NCBI GenBank assembly: GCA_963826975.1
Contig: CAWGZJ010000022.1
Span: forward strand, 62,001 to 126,000
Direction: 5' to 3'
DNA length: 64,000 nucleotides
DNA from: Palsa-883 sp963826975
GTDB lineage: Bacteria; Pseudomonadota; Alphaproteobacteria; Acetobacterales; Acetobacteraceae
Below, piece after piece: positions 28,307 through 36,475 of this stretch. A model generated the notes under the pieces. It searched no databases. It saw only the letters and a list, made by a program, of their open reading frames with translations, and was not told where the DNA came from. The translations under genes and the position numbers were made by a program. Numbering within the stretch: position 1 is the first letter of the stretch; each line of letters begins with the position of its first letter.

Positions 28307-29060
28307 TCATACCTCTCCGTAAGCGACGGCGATTGCCTGGCCGGTCATTGCGCCAGCGTCGCGCCGGCACAGGAACGCCACCACTTCGGCCACTTCCTGC
28401 GGCTGCAACCAGCCGTCCGGCGGGATTGCCAGACGCCAACTTGCTGCGTGCCTCGTCCTCTGAACGTCCTCCGGCGGCGGCGATAGTTGCCACCGCGCGG
28501 GACAGCATGTCGGTGTCGGTGAAGCCCGGGCAGACCGCGTTCACCGTGATGCCGTCTTTCACCGTTTCCAGTGCGAGTGCGCGGGTGAAGCCGACCAGCG
28601 CGTGCTTGGCGGCGGCATAGGCGGTGACATAGGCGTAGCCCTTCAGGCCGGCGGTGCTGGCGATGTTGACGACACGCCCAAAGCCCCGCGCGCGCATGCC
28701 AGGCAGCACGGCCTGACAGGCGGCGACCGCGGACAGCAGGTTCACCGCGAGCATCGCCTGGAAGTCTTTCACGTCGTGTTTCGCGAACGGCTTGGAGATC
28801 GCTGCCCCGGCGTTGTTCACCAGGATGTCGCACGGACCGAGCGCGGTGATCGCCGAGGTAAGTGCTTCCGGATCGGTAACGTCGGCGACAGCGTAACGAG
28901 CACCGAGTTCACCGGCGGCGCGCTGCAACGCCACGACATCGCGGCCAATCAAGGCAATGGCCGCGCCGTCGGCGGCAAGCCGACGGGCGATGGCCAGCCC
29001 AATTCCTTTGGCGCCGCCTGTGACAATGGCGTTGTGGGCTGTGGAAGCTGAACCGGTCAT
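28307..29060 (-). pseudogene. Short-chain dehydrogenase/reductase with a frameshift near the C-terminus
   Basis: About 250 residues. NAD(P)-binding TGGAKGIG, NNAG, catalytic Ser and YxxxK in NIASTAGLKGYAYVTAYAAAK, then VNAVCPGFTDTDM. After SGNPAGRL the main frame becomes Arg-rich noise, whereas the +1 frame gives QPQEVAEVVAFL, later AMTGQAIAVAYGEV and a stop 1 base before the ECH start; one extra base at about 28406 explains it. Start at 29060 preferred: the in-frame ATG at 29081 lies inside a dispersed repeat. Likely role: 3-hydroxyacyl-CoA-type dehydrogenase of the aromatic CoA pathway. Confidence 0.75.
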
Positions 29061-29135
29061 GACCGGGATTGATCCGGCCATCTGCGCTTCGCCCGCGGTG
29101 CATGGATGGACGGGTAAAGCCTGGCCATGACGGGA
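29045..29135. repeat. Dispersed inverted repeat (GCATGGATGG...GCCATGACGG type)
   Basis: Two imperfect arms (about 29053-29085 and 29098-29133) are complementary, including GTCATGACC against GGCCATGACGG and CCGGCCATC against GGATGGACGGG. A better-preserved member lies at about 44045-44105. The repeat covers the region just upstream of the SDR start. Confidence 0.5.
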
Positions 29136-29190
29136 AGCGGGTTGGCTTCGTGTCCGACCGCCGAGCGCAGACGAGGCATGCGAGTGTCGG

Positions 29191-31500
29191 TCATATCACC
29201 GCCGAATAATCCGTTTCCGTGCGCCGTGTCAGCCGCTCGATCTGCGCCTTCCCGGCCAGATACTGCTTCGGCCACCACTGATCGGCGTAACCCAGCCCGG
29301 CGGCGGCGCGCAGTGCGAAATGCGGGTCGGACAAATGCGGCCGGGCCAGCGCGCACAGATCGGCACGACCGGCGGCGATGATGGCATTCAGGTGGTCTGG
29401 TTCCGTAATATTCCCCACCGCCATCGTCGCAATGCCGGTTTCATTCCGGATACGGTCGGCGAACGGCGTCTGGAACATCCGCCCGTAGACCGGCTGCGCG
29501 CGGATCGAGGTCTGACCGGCCGACACGTCCATCAGGTCGACGCCTTCCCGCTGGAACGCGCGGGCGATTTCCACCGCGTCATCGCCGGTGATGCCACCTT
29601 CCACCCAGTCGGTCGCCGAGATGCGCACCGACATCGGCTTGTCCGCAGGCCACGCCTTGCGCATGGCGCGGAACACCTCCAGCGGGAAGCGCAGCCGGTT
29701 CTCCGGCGATCCGCCATACGCGTCGGTGCGTTGGTTGGTCAGTGGCGACAGGAATGCCGACAGCAGATAGCCGTGCGCGGCGTGCAATTCGATCATGTCG
29801 AACCCGGCCCGAGCGCCGTAGCGCGTCGCGGTCACGAACGCATCGCGCACCGCATCCATGTCGTCGCGCGTCATCGGGCGGGGGATCTGGTTGCGCGGGC
29901 TCCAGGGGATTGCGGACGGCGCGATCAGGTCCCAGTTCCCGTCGGGCAGCGGCGCGTCCATCTCCTGCCAGCCGAGTTGGGTCGAGCCTTTAGCGCCGGA
30001 ATGACCAAGCTGCAGACAGAGCTTTGCCGCGGACTGCGCGTGCACGAACGCAACGATGCGCGCCCAGGTGTCCATTTGGTTCTCTGACCACAATCCGGCA
30101 CAGCCCGGCGTGATCCGACCCTGCGGCGTGACGCAAACCATTTCGGTGAACACCAGACCGGCCCCGCCCAGCGCGCGGGCGCCGAGGTGAACAAGGTGGA
30201 AATCGTTGGGCACGCCGTCCCGCGCGCTGTAGGTCGCCATCGGCGAAACCACGATGCGGTTGGCCAGGTGCATATCACGCAGCCGGAACGGCAGGAACAT
30301 CGGCGGGATTGGGCGGCCCGTGGAATGGCCCGTCGGATGCCCGGCACGCTCGGCCAGCCACCGCTCCATCCCCTCGAGCCACGGCCGATCGCGCAGACGC
30401 AGATTCTCGTGGCTGATGCGCTGGCTGCGCGTCAGCAGGGAATAGGCGAACTGTTCCGGCTCCAGGTGGGTGTAGCGCGCCACGTTCTCGAACCATTCGG
30501 TGGAGTTGCGTGCCGCTGACTGGATGCGCAGGACGTCGATCTTGCGTTCGGCCTCATAGGCGCCTAGCGCGGCGGGCACCTCCGCGCCGTGCACGTCGAA
30601 GGCGCGCGCCAGTGCGATCGCATCCTCCAGCGCGAGCTTGGTGCCCGAACCGATGGAGAAATGCGCCGAGTGGGCCGCATCGCCCATCAGCACGACATTA
30701 CCCATCACCCAGGTCTCGTTCGCGACGCGCGGGAAACTGATCCAAGGCGTGTCGCGCAGAGGGCCGAAATTTCCCATTAGCCGGTGCCCATCGAGCCACG
30801 GCGCGAACAGGTGTTCGCAGAAGGCGATCGCGCCGGCCGCGTCGAGCCGGTCGAGTCCCGCCGCGCGCCAGTTGTCGTCCGTGGTCTCGACAATGAACGT
30901 GGAGGTATCGCGGTTGAAGCGGTACGCGTGCGCCTGGAACCACCCCCACCGCGTTTCGACGAAGATGAAAGTGAACGCTGGGAACACGCGATGCGTGCCG
31001 AGCCAGACGAACTTGTTCTTCCGAACGTCGATCTGCGGCTTGAAATGCGCTGCGTGGCGGCCGCGGATCCGGCTGTTGATGCCGTCCGCGGCAACGATCA
31101 GGTCGGCATTGGGGAACTCGGCAATGTCGTCGATTTCGCGCTGGAAAATGAGCTCCACACCCAATTCCTCGGCGCGACGCTGCAGGATATTCAGCAGGTG
31201 CTTTCGCTCGATACCACAGAAGCCGTGGCCGCCGGAGGTGATCGTCCTGCCTTTGAAATGGATATCGATGTCGTCCCAATGCGCGAAGCTGTCGAGGATT
31301 TCCTGCGTGGTCGGCGGATCCGCGCCCTGGAGGTTACGCAGCGTCTCATCGGAGAACACCACACCCCAGCCGAACGTGTCGTACGCACGGTTGCGCTCGA
31401 CCACAGAGATCCGATGCGACGGATCGCGCCGCTTCATCTGGATCGCGAAGTACAGGCCCGCCGGCCCGCCGCCTGCGCAGACGATCCGCATGAATGACAT
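29191..31500 (-). CDS. Bifunctional aryl-CoA monooxygenase/reductase (salicylyl-CoA 5-hydroxylase / 2-aminobenzoyl-CoA monooxygenase type)
   Basis: 769 residues, two fused flavoenzymes. Residues about 1-390 form a PHBH-type FAD monooxygenase: CAGGGPAGLYFAI, ADLIVAADGINSRIRG, VVLMGDAAHSAHFSIGSGTK. Residues about 395-765 form an old-yellow-enzyme domain: MFLPFRLRDMHLANRIVVSP, MIELHAAHGYLLSAFLSPLT, NQRTDAYGGSPENR. This fusion is known from salicylyl-CoA 5-hydroxylases and from 2-aminobenzoyl-CoA monooxygenase/reductase, which hydroxylates and then reduces the ring. A divergent CoA ligase and the ECH-SDR-RidA genes support the latter type, but sequence alone does not fix the substrate. ATG 31491 is an alternative start. 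Confidence 0.88.
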   Translation of the reverse strand: MSFMRIVCAGGGPAGLYFAIQMKRRDPSHRISVVERNRAYDTFGWGVVFSDETLRNLQGADPPTTQEILDSFAHWDDIDIHFKGRTITSGGHGFCGIERKHLLNILQRRAEELGVELIFQREIDDIAEFPNADLIVAADGINSRIRGRHAAHFKPQIDVRKNKFVWLGTHRVFPAFTFIFVETRWGWFQAHAYRFNRDTSTFIVETTDDNWRAAGLDRLDAAGAIAFCEHLFAPWLDGHRLMGNFGPLRDTPWISFPRVANETWVMGNVVLMGDAAHSAHFSIGSGTKLALEDAIALARAFDVHGAEVPAALGAYEAERKIDVLRIQSAARNSTEWFENVARYTHLEPEQFAYSLLTRSQRISHENLRLRDRPWLEGMERWLAERAGHPTGHSTGRPIPPMFLPFRLRDMHLANRIVVSPMATYSARDGVPNDFHLVHLGARALGGAGLVFTEMVCVTPQGRITPGCAGLWSENQMDTWARIVAFVHAQSAAKLCLQLGHSGAKGSTQLGWQEMDAPLPDGNWDLIAPSAIPWSPRNQIPRPMTRDDMDAVRDAFVTATRYGARAGFDMIELHAAHGYLLSAFLSPLTNQRTDAYGGSPENRLRFPLEVFRAMRKAWPADKPMSVRISATDWVEGGITGDDAVEIARAFQREGVDLMDVSAGQTSIRAQPVYGRMFQTPFADRIRNETGIATMAVGNITEPDHLNAIIAAGRADLCALARPHLSDPHFALRAAAGLGYADQWWPKQYLAGKAQIERLTRRTETDYSAVI

Positions 31501-31657
31501 CGCCCTCTGGTCAATATCTTATATCTCAACTAATTTGCCACCGGCAAGTCCGACGCTTCGCGGTCCGAAGCATCACTGATGGGCGCTGGCGGGCGGCAGT
31601 GCGCAATGGTGACTCGCGGGAGGCTTGTTGCAGGGCAAGCACTTGCGGAGGGATACG
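31501..31657. promoter_or_regulatory. Divergent promoter region of the aryl-CoA genes
   Basis: 157 bases between the monooxygenase and ligase genes. The stretch 31511-31540 (TCAATATCTTATATCTCAAC core) is strikingly AT-rich for this DNA, and on the minus strand contains the direct repeat GATATAAGATATT, a plausible place for a -10 box and an operator. GCGGAGGG at 31645-31652 is the ligase ribosome site. No regulator gene lies next to it. Confidence 0.5.
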
Positions 31658-33277
31658 ATGTTGGGACCTTCGGCGCATCTGGATACATTCACGCGCGACA
31701 GGCTTCCGCCGCCGCAAGACTGGCCTGACCTGCCGCTCGACGGCTTCGCGTATCCGGAACGGTTGAACGCCGCCGTTGAACTCACCGATGCAATGGTCAA
31801 CAAAGGCTTCGGCGACTACACGGCGTTGATCGGCAATGGTCGACGCCGCACCTACAAAGAGCTGACCGACTGGAGCAACCGTATCGCGCACGCCCTGGTC
31901 GAGGATTACGCGGTCAGACCCGGCAACCGTGTTCTGATACGTTCCGCCAACAATCCGGCCATGGTTGCCTGCTGGCTGGCGGCCACGAAGGCGGGTGCCG
32001 TCGTCGTCAACACCATGCCTATGCTGCGCGCCGGCGAACTGACGAAGATCGTCGACAAAGCCGAGGTCTCCCTGGCGCTGTGCGACACGCGGCTGATGGA
32101 CGAGTTGGTCAACTGCGCCAAGGACAGTGCGTTCCTGAAGACGGTCGTCGGTTTTGACGGGACAGCCAACCACGATGCCGAACTCGACCGGCTGGCGCTT
32201 GGGAAATCCGTCAGGTTCCAGGCCGTGGCCACCGGGCGGGACGACGTGGCGCTGCTGGGCTTCACGTCGGGGACGACCGGCGAGCCGAAAGCAACGATGC
32301 ATTTCCATCGCGATCTTCTGATCGTCGCGGACAGTTACGCAAAGGAAGTTCTCCGCGTGACGCCTGACGACGTGTTCGTTGGATCACCACCCCTTGCCTT
32401 CACTTTTGGGTTAGGCGGCCTGGCGATCTTTCCGCTGCGCTTCGGCGCAGCCGCGACGCTGCTGGAGAACGCGTCACCGCCGAACATGATCGAGATCATC
32501 CAGACGTATCAGGCAACGATCAGCTTCACCGCACCCACGGCTTACCGCGCCATGTTGCAGGCGATGGACCGGGGCGCGGACCTTTCGTCACTCCGCATCG
32601 CGGTGTCCGCCGGCGAGACGCTGCCTGCCCCGGTCTTCGACGAATGGATGCGCAAGACCGGCAAGCCAATACTCGACGGGATCGGCGCGACGGAGATGCT
32701 GCACATCTTCATCTCGAATCGCTTGGACGATTTGGCCCCGGGCACGACCGGGAAACCGGTGACCGGCTATCAGGCACGGGTCGTCGACGACGACATGAAC
32801 GAACTGCCGCGTGGCACGGTCGGCCGCCTGGCTGTGCGTGGGCCAACGGGCTGCCGTTATCTCGACGATCCACGCCAGCTCGCGTATGTCCGCAATGGTT
32901 GGAACCTGACGGGCGATTCTTTCATGCAAGACGAGGCGGGCTATTTCCACTTCGTTGCGCGCTCGGACGACATGATCATTTCGTCTGGCTATAATATCTC
33001 CGGACCGGAAGTCGAAGCCGCTCTGCTCGCTTGCGCTGAGGTGAAGGAGTGCGCGGTCGTTGGCATGGCCGACGCGGAACGCGGGCAGATCGTCCAGGCG
33101 CATGTCGTGCTGGCAGAAGGTGTGGTGCCTGACGATGCGACACGGAAACGTCTGCAGGATCACGTCAAGGCAATGATTGCGCCGTATAAGTATCCGCGCG
33201 CGGTGCAGTTCCTGGACGCCCTGCCGAAGACACAGACCGGAAAGATCCAACGGTTCCGATTGAGGACCAACGAATAG
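31658..33277 (+). CDS. 2-aminobenzoate-CoA ligase-type aryl-CoA synthetase
   Basis: 539 residues, ANL superfamily: activates an aromatic acid with ATP and CoA. Start ATG 31658 with GCGGAGGG 6 bases upstream. Motifs: LLGFTSGTTGEPKATMHFHR (P-loop), GIGATEMLHIF, RNGWNLTGDSF, and C-terminal catalytic Lys in KTQTGKIQRF. The N-terminal DGFAYPERLNAAVELTD and the MLHIFISNR region resemble 2-aminobenzoate/benzoate-type ligases. Divergent from the fused monooxygenase/reductase, it would make the aryl-CoA that enzyme uses. Confidence 0.88.
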   Translation: MLGPSAHLDTFTRDRLPPPQDWPDLPLDGFAYPERLNAAVELTDAMVNKGFGDYTALIGNGRRRTYKELTDWSNRIAHALVEDYAVRPGNRVLIRSANNPAMVACWLAATKAGAVVVNTMPMLRAGELTKIVDKAEVSLALCDTRLMDELVNCAKDSAFLKTVVGFDGTANHDAELDRLALGKSVRFQAVATGRDDVALLGFTSGTTGEPKATMHFHRDLLIVADSYAKEVLRVTPDDVFVGSPPLAFTFGLGGLAIFPLRFGAAATLLENASPPNMIEIIQTYQATISFTAPTAYRAMLQAMDRGADLSSLRIAVSAGETLPAPVFDEWMRKTGKPILDGIGATEMLHIFISNRLDDLAPGTTGKPVTGYQARVVDDDMNELPRGTVGRLAVRGPTGCRYLDDPRQLAYVRNGWNLTGDSFMQDEAGYFHFVARSDDMIISSGYNISGPEVEAALLACAEVKECAVVGMADAERGQIVQAHVVLAEGVVPDDATRKRLQDHVKAMIAPYKYPRAVQFLDALPKTQTGKIQRFRLRTNE

Positions 33278-33354
33278 ATGGCGTTTCCGGAGCGGACCGG
33301 CAGCGGTGTCGGCCAGCCGGTCAACGCGTGCACCCTTCCCGCTCTTCGTGGCAG

Positions 33355-33460
33355 AGGTCGCGGCGCGCCCGCTACGCGGGTGAGGGGCGTGCCACGGGAG
33401 CACCCTCACCCGTCGCGCTGCGCGCTCCGACCTCTCCCGCGAAGCGGCGGGAGAGGTGCA
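33355..33460. repeat. Intergenic palindromic repeat, possible terminator
   Basis: Contains a perfect 10-bp hairpin, CCTCTCCCGC (33431-33440) and GCGGGAGAGG (33447-33456), with a 6-base loop, plus CCTCACCCG/CGGGTGAGG arms around 33375-33410. Such CCTCTCCCGC repeats are common between genes in alphaproteobacteria. Placed between convergent ligase and Rieske genes, it could end both transcripts. Confidence 0.6.
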
Positions 33461-33487
33461 CGAAGTCCCAGTTAGGCTGAACCCGCG

Positions 33488-33901
33488 TTAAACAGTCACC
33501 ACCACGTACGCCTGTTCGACTGACACCGGAACGGTTTCGACCGCGAACGGCCCCTTGGCCAGTGCCTCACCTTGCTCCACCTGGATCTCGTAGGTGCGGA
33601 CGTGGACGCTGCCCGGGTCACACCAGGATTGGCCGGTCCGGATGTCAAACTCCCAGCAATGCCACGGGCAGCGCAGCATCTCACCGGGGCGCGTGAGACG
33701 GTATTCGCCCGGCATCGGCGCTTCCAGGCGGCTCAGGATTTTTCCGCGGCAGAGCGGGGCGCCCTGATGTGGGCACCGGTTGATCAGCGCAAAAAATTCC
33801 TGATTGATGTTGAAGATGCCGATCTCACGCCCCTTGATCGTCACCACCTTGCAGGTGCCTGGCGCAATCTCGTCAACCGTGGCTACGACATGCCGGGTCA
33901 T
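33488..33901 (-). CDS. Rieske [2Fe-2S] ferredoxin-like protein
   Basis: 137 residues with one Rieske domain. Cluster ligands: CPHQGAPLC (Cys, His) and CPWHCWEFDIRTG (Cys, His). An insert of about 15 residues separates the two boxes. It lacks an oxygenase catalytic domain, so it is an electron-transfer component or a stand-alone Rieske protein. 15 bases downstream of an amidohydrolase gene, so cotranscribed with both amidohydrolases. Confidence 0.88.
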   Translation of the reverse strand: MTRHVVATVDEIAPGTCKVVTIKGREIGIFNINQEFFALINRCPHQGAPLCRGKILSRLEAPMPGEYRLTRPGEMLRCPWHCWEFDIRTGQSWCDPGSVHVRTYEIQVEQGEALAKGPFAVETVPVSVEQAYVVVTV

Positions 33902-33916
33902 GGTGCGGCGCCGGGA

Positions 33917-35029
33917 TCAGTCGAGATCGTACAAAGCACGGGCGTTGTCGCGGTAGATCTTCTGCTTCCACTGCTCGGGCAGCGCGACCTTGAACGCGAA
34001 ACGCGGATCGTCCTGGTCCCAATGCGGGTAGTCGGTGGAGAACATGATCCGATCAACACCGATCCATTCCAGTGTCGACAGCATGTCCTGCGGGCGCTCC
34101 GGTTCTTCGATCGGTTGCGTGGTCAGCCAGATGCTCTGATGCACGTACTCCGACGGCTTGCGGCGCAGGAACGGCACTTCCTCGCGCAGCCGCTTCCAGT
34201 GCTTGTCGAGCCGCCAGCACAGCGCCGGCAGCCAGGCGAAACCGCCTTCGACCAGCACGATTTTCAGGTTCGGAATTTGCTCGAACACACCTTCGCAAAC
34301 CAGGCTGGTCACCAGCGTCTGCATGCTCTGCACGTAGGACGGATGTTCTTCATGATAGAACGACGGCCAACCGCCACCGGTGGACGCATGGCCGCTGGTG
34401 CCACCGAGATGCAGCGAGACCGGGAAACCATTCGCCGCGCAGGCCTCCAGGATCGGCCAGTAGCGGCGGCGGCCGAGCGGCTCCAGCCCGCGCGGCGGTA
34501 TCTGCACCTGCACAAACCGGCGATCGCCCGCACGCTTCTCGATCTCGGCGATGGCGGCCTGCTGGTGCTCCACATTCACCAGCACCGAGGCTTTCAGGCG
34601 CGGATCGGGATCGCACCAGCGCGCAAGTTGCCATTCGTTGACGGCGGTGGCCATGGCGGCGCCGAATTCGACGTTCCGTTCTCCCCCGGCGCCACCGACC
34701 AGCGGCGCCAGCAGCCCGTAGGCAACGTCGAACAGGTCCAGCAGTTGCTTCTGCATGAACGGCAGGTCCGACCCGGGATGCGTGCCATCCGGCGGCCACG
34801 CATCCATGCGCTGACCGTCTCCGGGCGACATGCGGGGATAGTTCGACGCCTTGCCGAGGCCTTGGCGCGAGCGCCCGCCAATCGTCTTTCGATGATCCCG
34901 CCACCGCTGCGGCAGGAATTCATTGAACTCATCCGGCGACTTGAAGAACGGATGCACGTCGCAATCGATGAAGCCGGTGATACTTCGATTGCTGGTGTCG
35001 GGCTTGCGATCCAGTACCGTAACGTTCAT
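33917..35029 (-). CDS. ACMSD-type amidohydrolase family protein (copy 1)
   Basis: 370 residues. Metal-dependent TIM barrel of the amidohydrolase_2/ACMSD family, which includes aromatic-acid decarboxylases and hydrolases. Metal motif DCDVHPF at the N-terminus (position 2 is Cys-Asp-x-His), middle His in FPVSLHLGG, late Asp in MFSTDYPHWDQDD. Paralogue of the next gene. With the Rieske protein it suggests breakdown of an aromatic or heterocyclic acid; the reaction is not predictable from sequence. Confidence 0.85.
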   Translation of the reverse strand: MNVTVLDRKPDTSNRSITGFIDCDVHPFFKSPDEFNEFLPQRWRDHRKTIGGRSRQGLGKASNYPRMSPGDGQRMDAWPPDGTHPGSDLPFMQKQLLDLFDVAYGLLAPLVGGAGGERNVEFGAAMATAVNEWQLARWCDPDPRLKASVLVNVEHQQAAIAEIEKRAGDRRFVQVQIPPRGLEPLGRRRYWPILEACAANGFPVSLHLGGTSGHASTGGGWPSFYHEEHPSYVQSMQTLVTSLVCEGVFEQIPNLKIVLVEGGFAWLPALCWRLDKHWKRLREEVPFLRRKPSEYVHQSIWLTTQPIEEPERPQDMLSTLEWIGVDRIMFSTDYPHWDQDDPRFAFKVALPEQWKQKIYRDNARALYDLD

Positions 35030-35063
35030 TGCATCGTCTCCGTCTTCTGCTGCGTCCGCCGGA

Positions 35064-36131
35064 TCAGGACAGGCGCGAATAGGTTTCCAAAGGGTTATCG
35101 ACCAGGATCTTCCTGATCAGATCATGTGGCAAGCCGTCCGGTACGGCTTCGCTGCCCTCGAAGTGCCAATGCGGATAGTCGGTCGAGAACAGCAGCATCT
35201 TGTCGGAGCCGATCTCTTCGATGATGGTCTCGACTTGGCTTTGCTCGTCCGGATCATCGAACGGCTGGATGGTCAGGCGCACATGCTCGCGAATGATCTC
35301 CGACGGTGGACGATCGAGCCACGGGGTTTCCGCGCGCACCCCGCGCCAGGTCTTGTTGATGCGCCACAGATAGGCCGGCAGCCAGGTCACGCCGGACTCG
35401 ATCAGCACGACCTTCAGGCGGGGAAATTTGATGAACACGCCCTCGGTAACCAGGCTGTTCAGCACGGCGGCGAAGCCTGGCGCCTGCGAAACGTAATCCT
35501 CGAGATAGTATGACGGCCAGCCGATCGCGCTCGGCGGATGCAGGAAACTGCTGCCCGCGTGGATTCCGATCGGCAGATCGAGGCGTTCCGCCGCGCGGTA
35601 GATCGGCCAGTTCTGCCGCCGCCCCAGCGGCAGTTCGGTCATCGCCAGCATGAGCACCTGGACGAAGCGCTTATCGGCAGCGCAACGTTCGATTTCCTCT
35701 GCTGCGAGGTCCGCGCTGCACACTGGCACGACGATGGATGCGCGCAGCCGTGGGTCTCGGTCGAGCCACTCGGCGACGATCCAGTTGTTGATCCCGCGGC
35801 ACAAGGCGGCGGCCAGATCCTCGCTGTGCATGATCTGCGCGCCGTTCAGGACGTTGCAGATCGCGAACCGCGATTGAAAGGTGTCGAGCACATGGGACCG
35901 CACAAGGTCGAAGTCGGCGCCGGACGCGCCGCGGGATGGGCGCCAATCGGGGCGGCTGTTGAGCGGCGCCGTTGAGGGGTAGCTGCTGAGCTCCAGGTTA
36001 TCCGCCTCAAGGCCACGCCGGATGATGTGTTCGCGCCAATAGTCGTCCAGATACGGCAGCAATGCACGCGTGTTGGGGACTACCGGGTGGATGTCACAGT
36101 CGATGGGATGCGTCGAAGAGGGGTTCACCAC
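35064..36131 (-). CDS. ACMSD-type amidohydrolase family protein (copy 2)
   Basis: 355 residues, a clear homologue of its neighbour: PIDCDIHPVVPN, IGIHAGSSF, LVTEGVFIKFPRLKVVLIESG and LLFSTDYPHWHFEG align with the same elements. The start is GTG 36131 (or GTG 36128) without a good ribosome site. 34 bases upstream of copy 1. Two such enzymes side by side may form a hetero-oligomer or act on successive intermediates. Confidence 0.84.
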   Translation of the reverse strand: MVNPSSTHPIDCDIHPVVPNTRALLPYLDDYWREHIIRRGLEADNLELSSYPSTAPLNSRPDWRPSRGASGADFDLVRSHVLDTFQSRFAICNVLNGAQIMHSEDLAAALCRGINNWIVAEWLDRDPRLRASIVVPVCSADLAAEEIERCAADKRFVQVLMLAMTELPLGRRQNWPIYRAAERLDLPIGIHAGSSFLHPPSAIGWPSYYLEDYVSQAPGFAAVLNSLVTEGVFIKFPRLKVVLIESGVTWLPAYLWRINKTWRGVRAETPWLDRPPSEIIREHVRLTIQPFDDPDEQSQVETIIEEIGSDKMLLFSTDYPHWHFEGSEAVPDGLPHDLIRKILVDNPLETYSRLS

Positions 36132-36289
36132 GTATCACTTTTGGCCAGGGACGGTCAGGCGGTTTGCGGACCTTGGACAGCACGCCAACCGATTAGTGGT
36201 GGTTGTAAGCGCTTGCGGCTGGGGTGTCCAGCGCGATGGGTAATTCTCAGCCTGTGCGACGACGTTGTGATTGTGTTATGGTTGGAGAG

Positions 36290-36415
36290 GGTTCTCCCCG
36301 TCCCCTTGAGGGAGGGGGCTGGGGGGCGGGGTACGCGCGCGAGAAGCATTCTGTACGACCCTGGCACCAACCCCTCCCCCCAACCCCCTCCCTCTAAGGG
36401 GAGGGGGAGAGTCTT
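36290..36415. repeat. Inverted repeat element, G-run/C-run type
   Basis: Arms at about 36294-36331 (CCCCTTGAGGGAGGGGGCTG core) and 36371-36409 (CCCCCTCCCTCTAAGGGGAG core) are complementary around a spacer of about 40 bases. The element sits directly after the truncated GMC oxidoreductase start, so it marks the point where that gene was lost. The surrounding gap 36132-36290 shows nothing else. Confidence 0.65.
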
Positions 36416-36421
36416 CCCAAA

Positions 36422-36475
36422 GATCGATCCGGCGGATCCACCGCCGACGATGATGTAGTCAAACGTTGTCGGCAA
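36422..36475 (-). pseudogene. Truncated start of a GMC-family (choline dehydrogenase-like) oxidoreductase
   Basis: From TTG 36475 the minus strand reads MPTTFDYIIVGGGSAGSI, the exact style of the FAD-binding N-terminus of GMC oxidoreductases. It overlaps the end of the dppF-like gene and after about 18 residues runs into the inverted repeat at 36290-36415. Nothing of the remaining 500 or so residues is found. Confidence 0.6.

Noticed and set aside
29057..29356. Small frame between the SDR and the fused flavoenzyme
   Set aside because: Lies partly in a dispersed repeat and partly antisense-overlaps the end of the flavoenzyme coding region; no homology seen.
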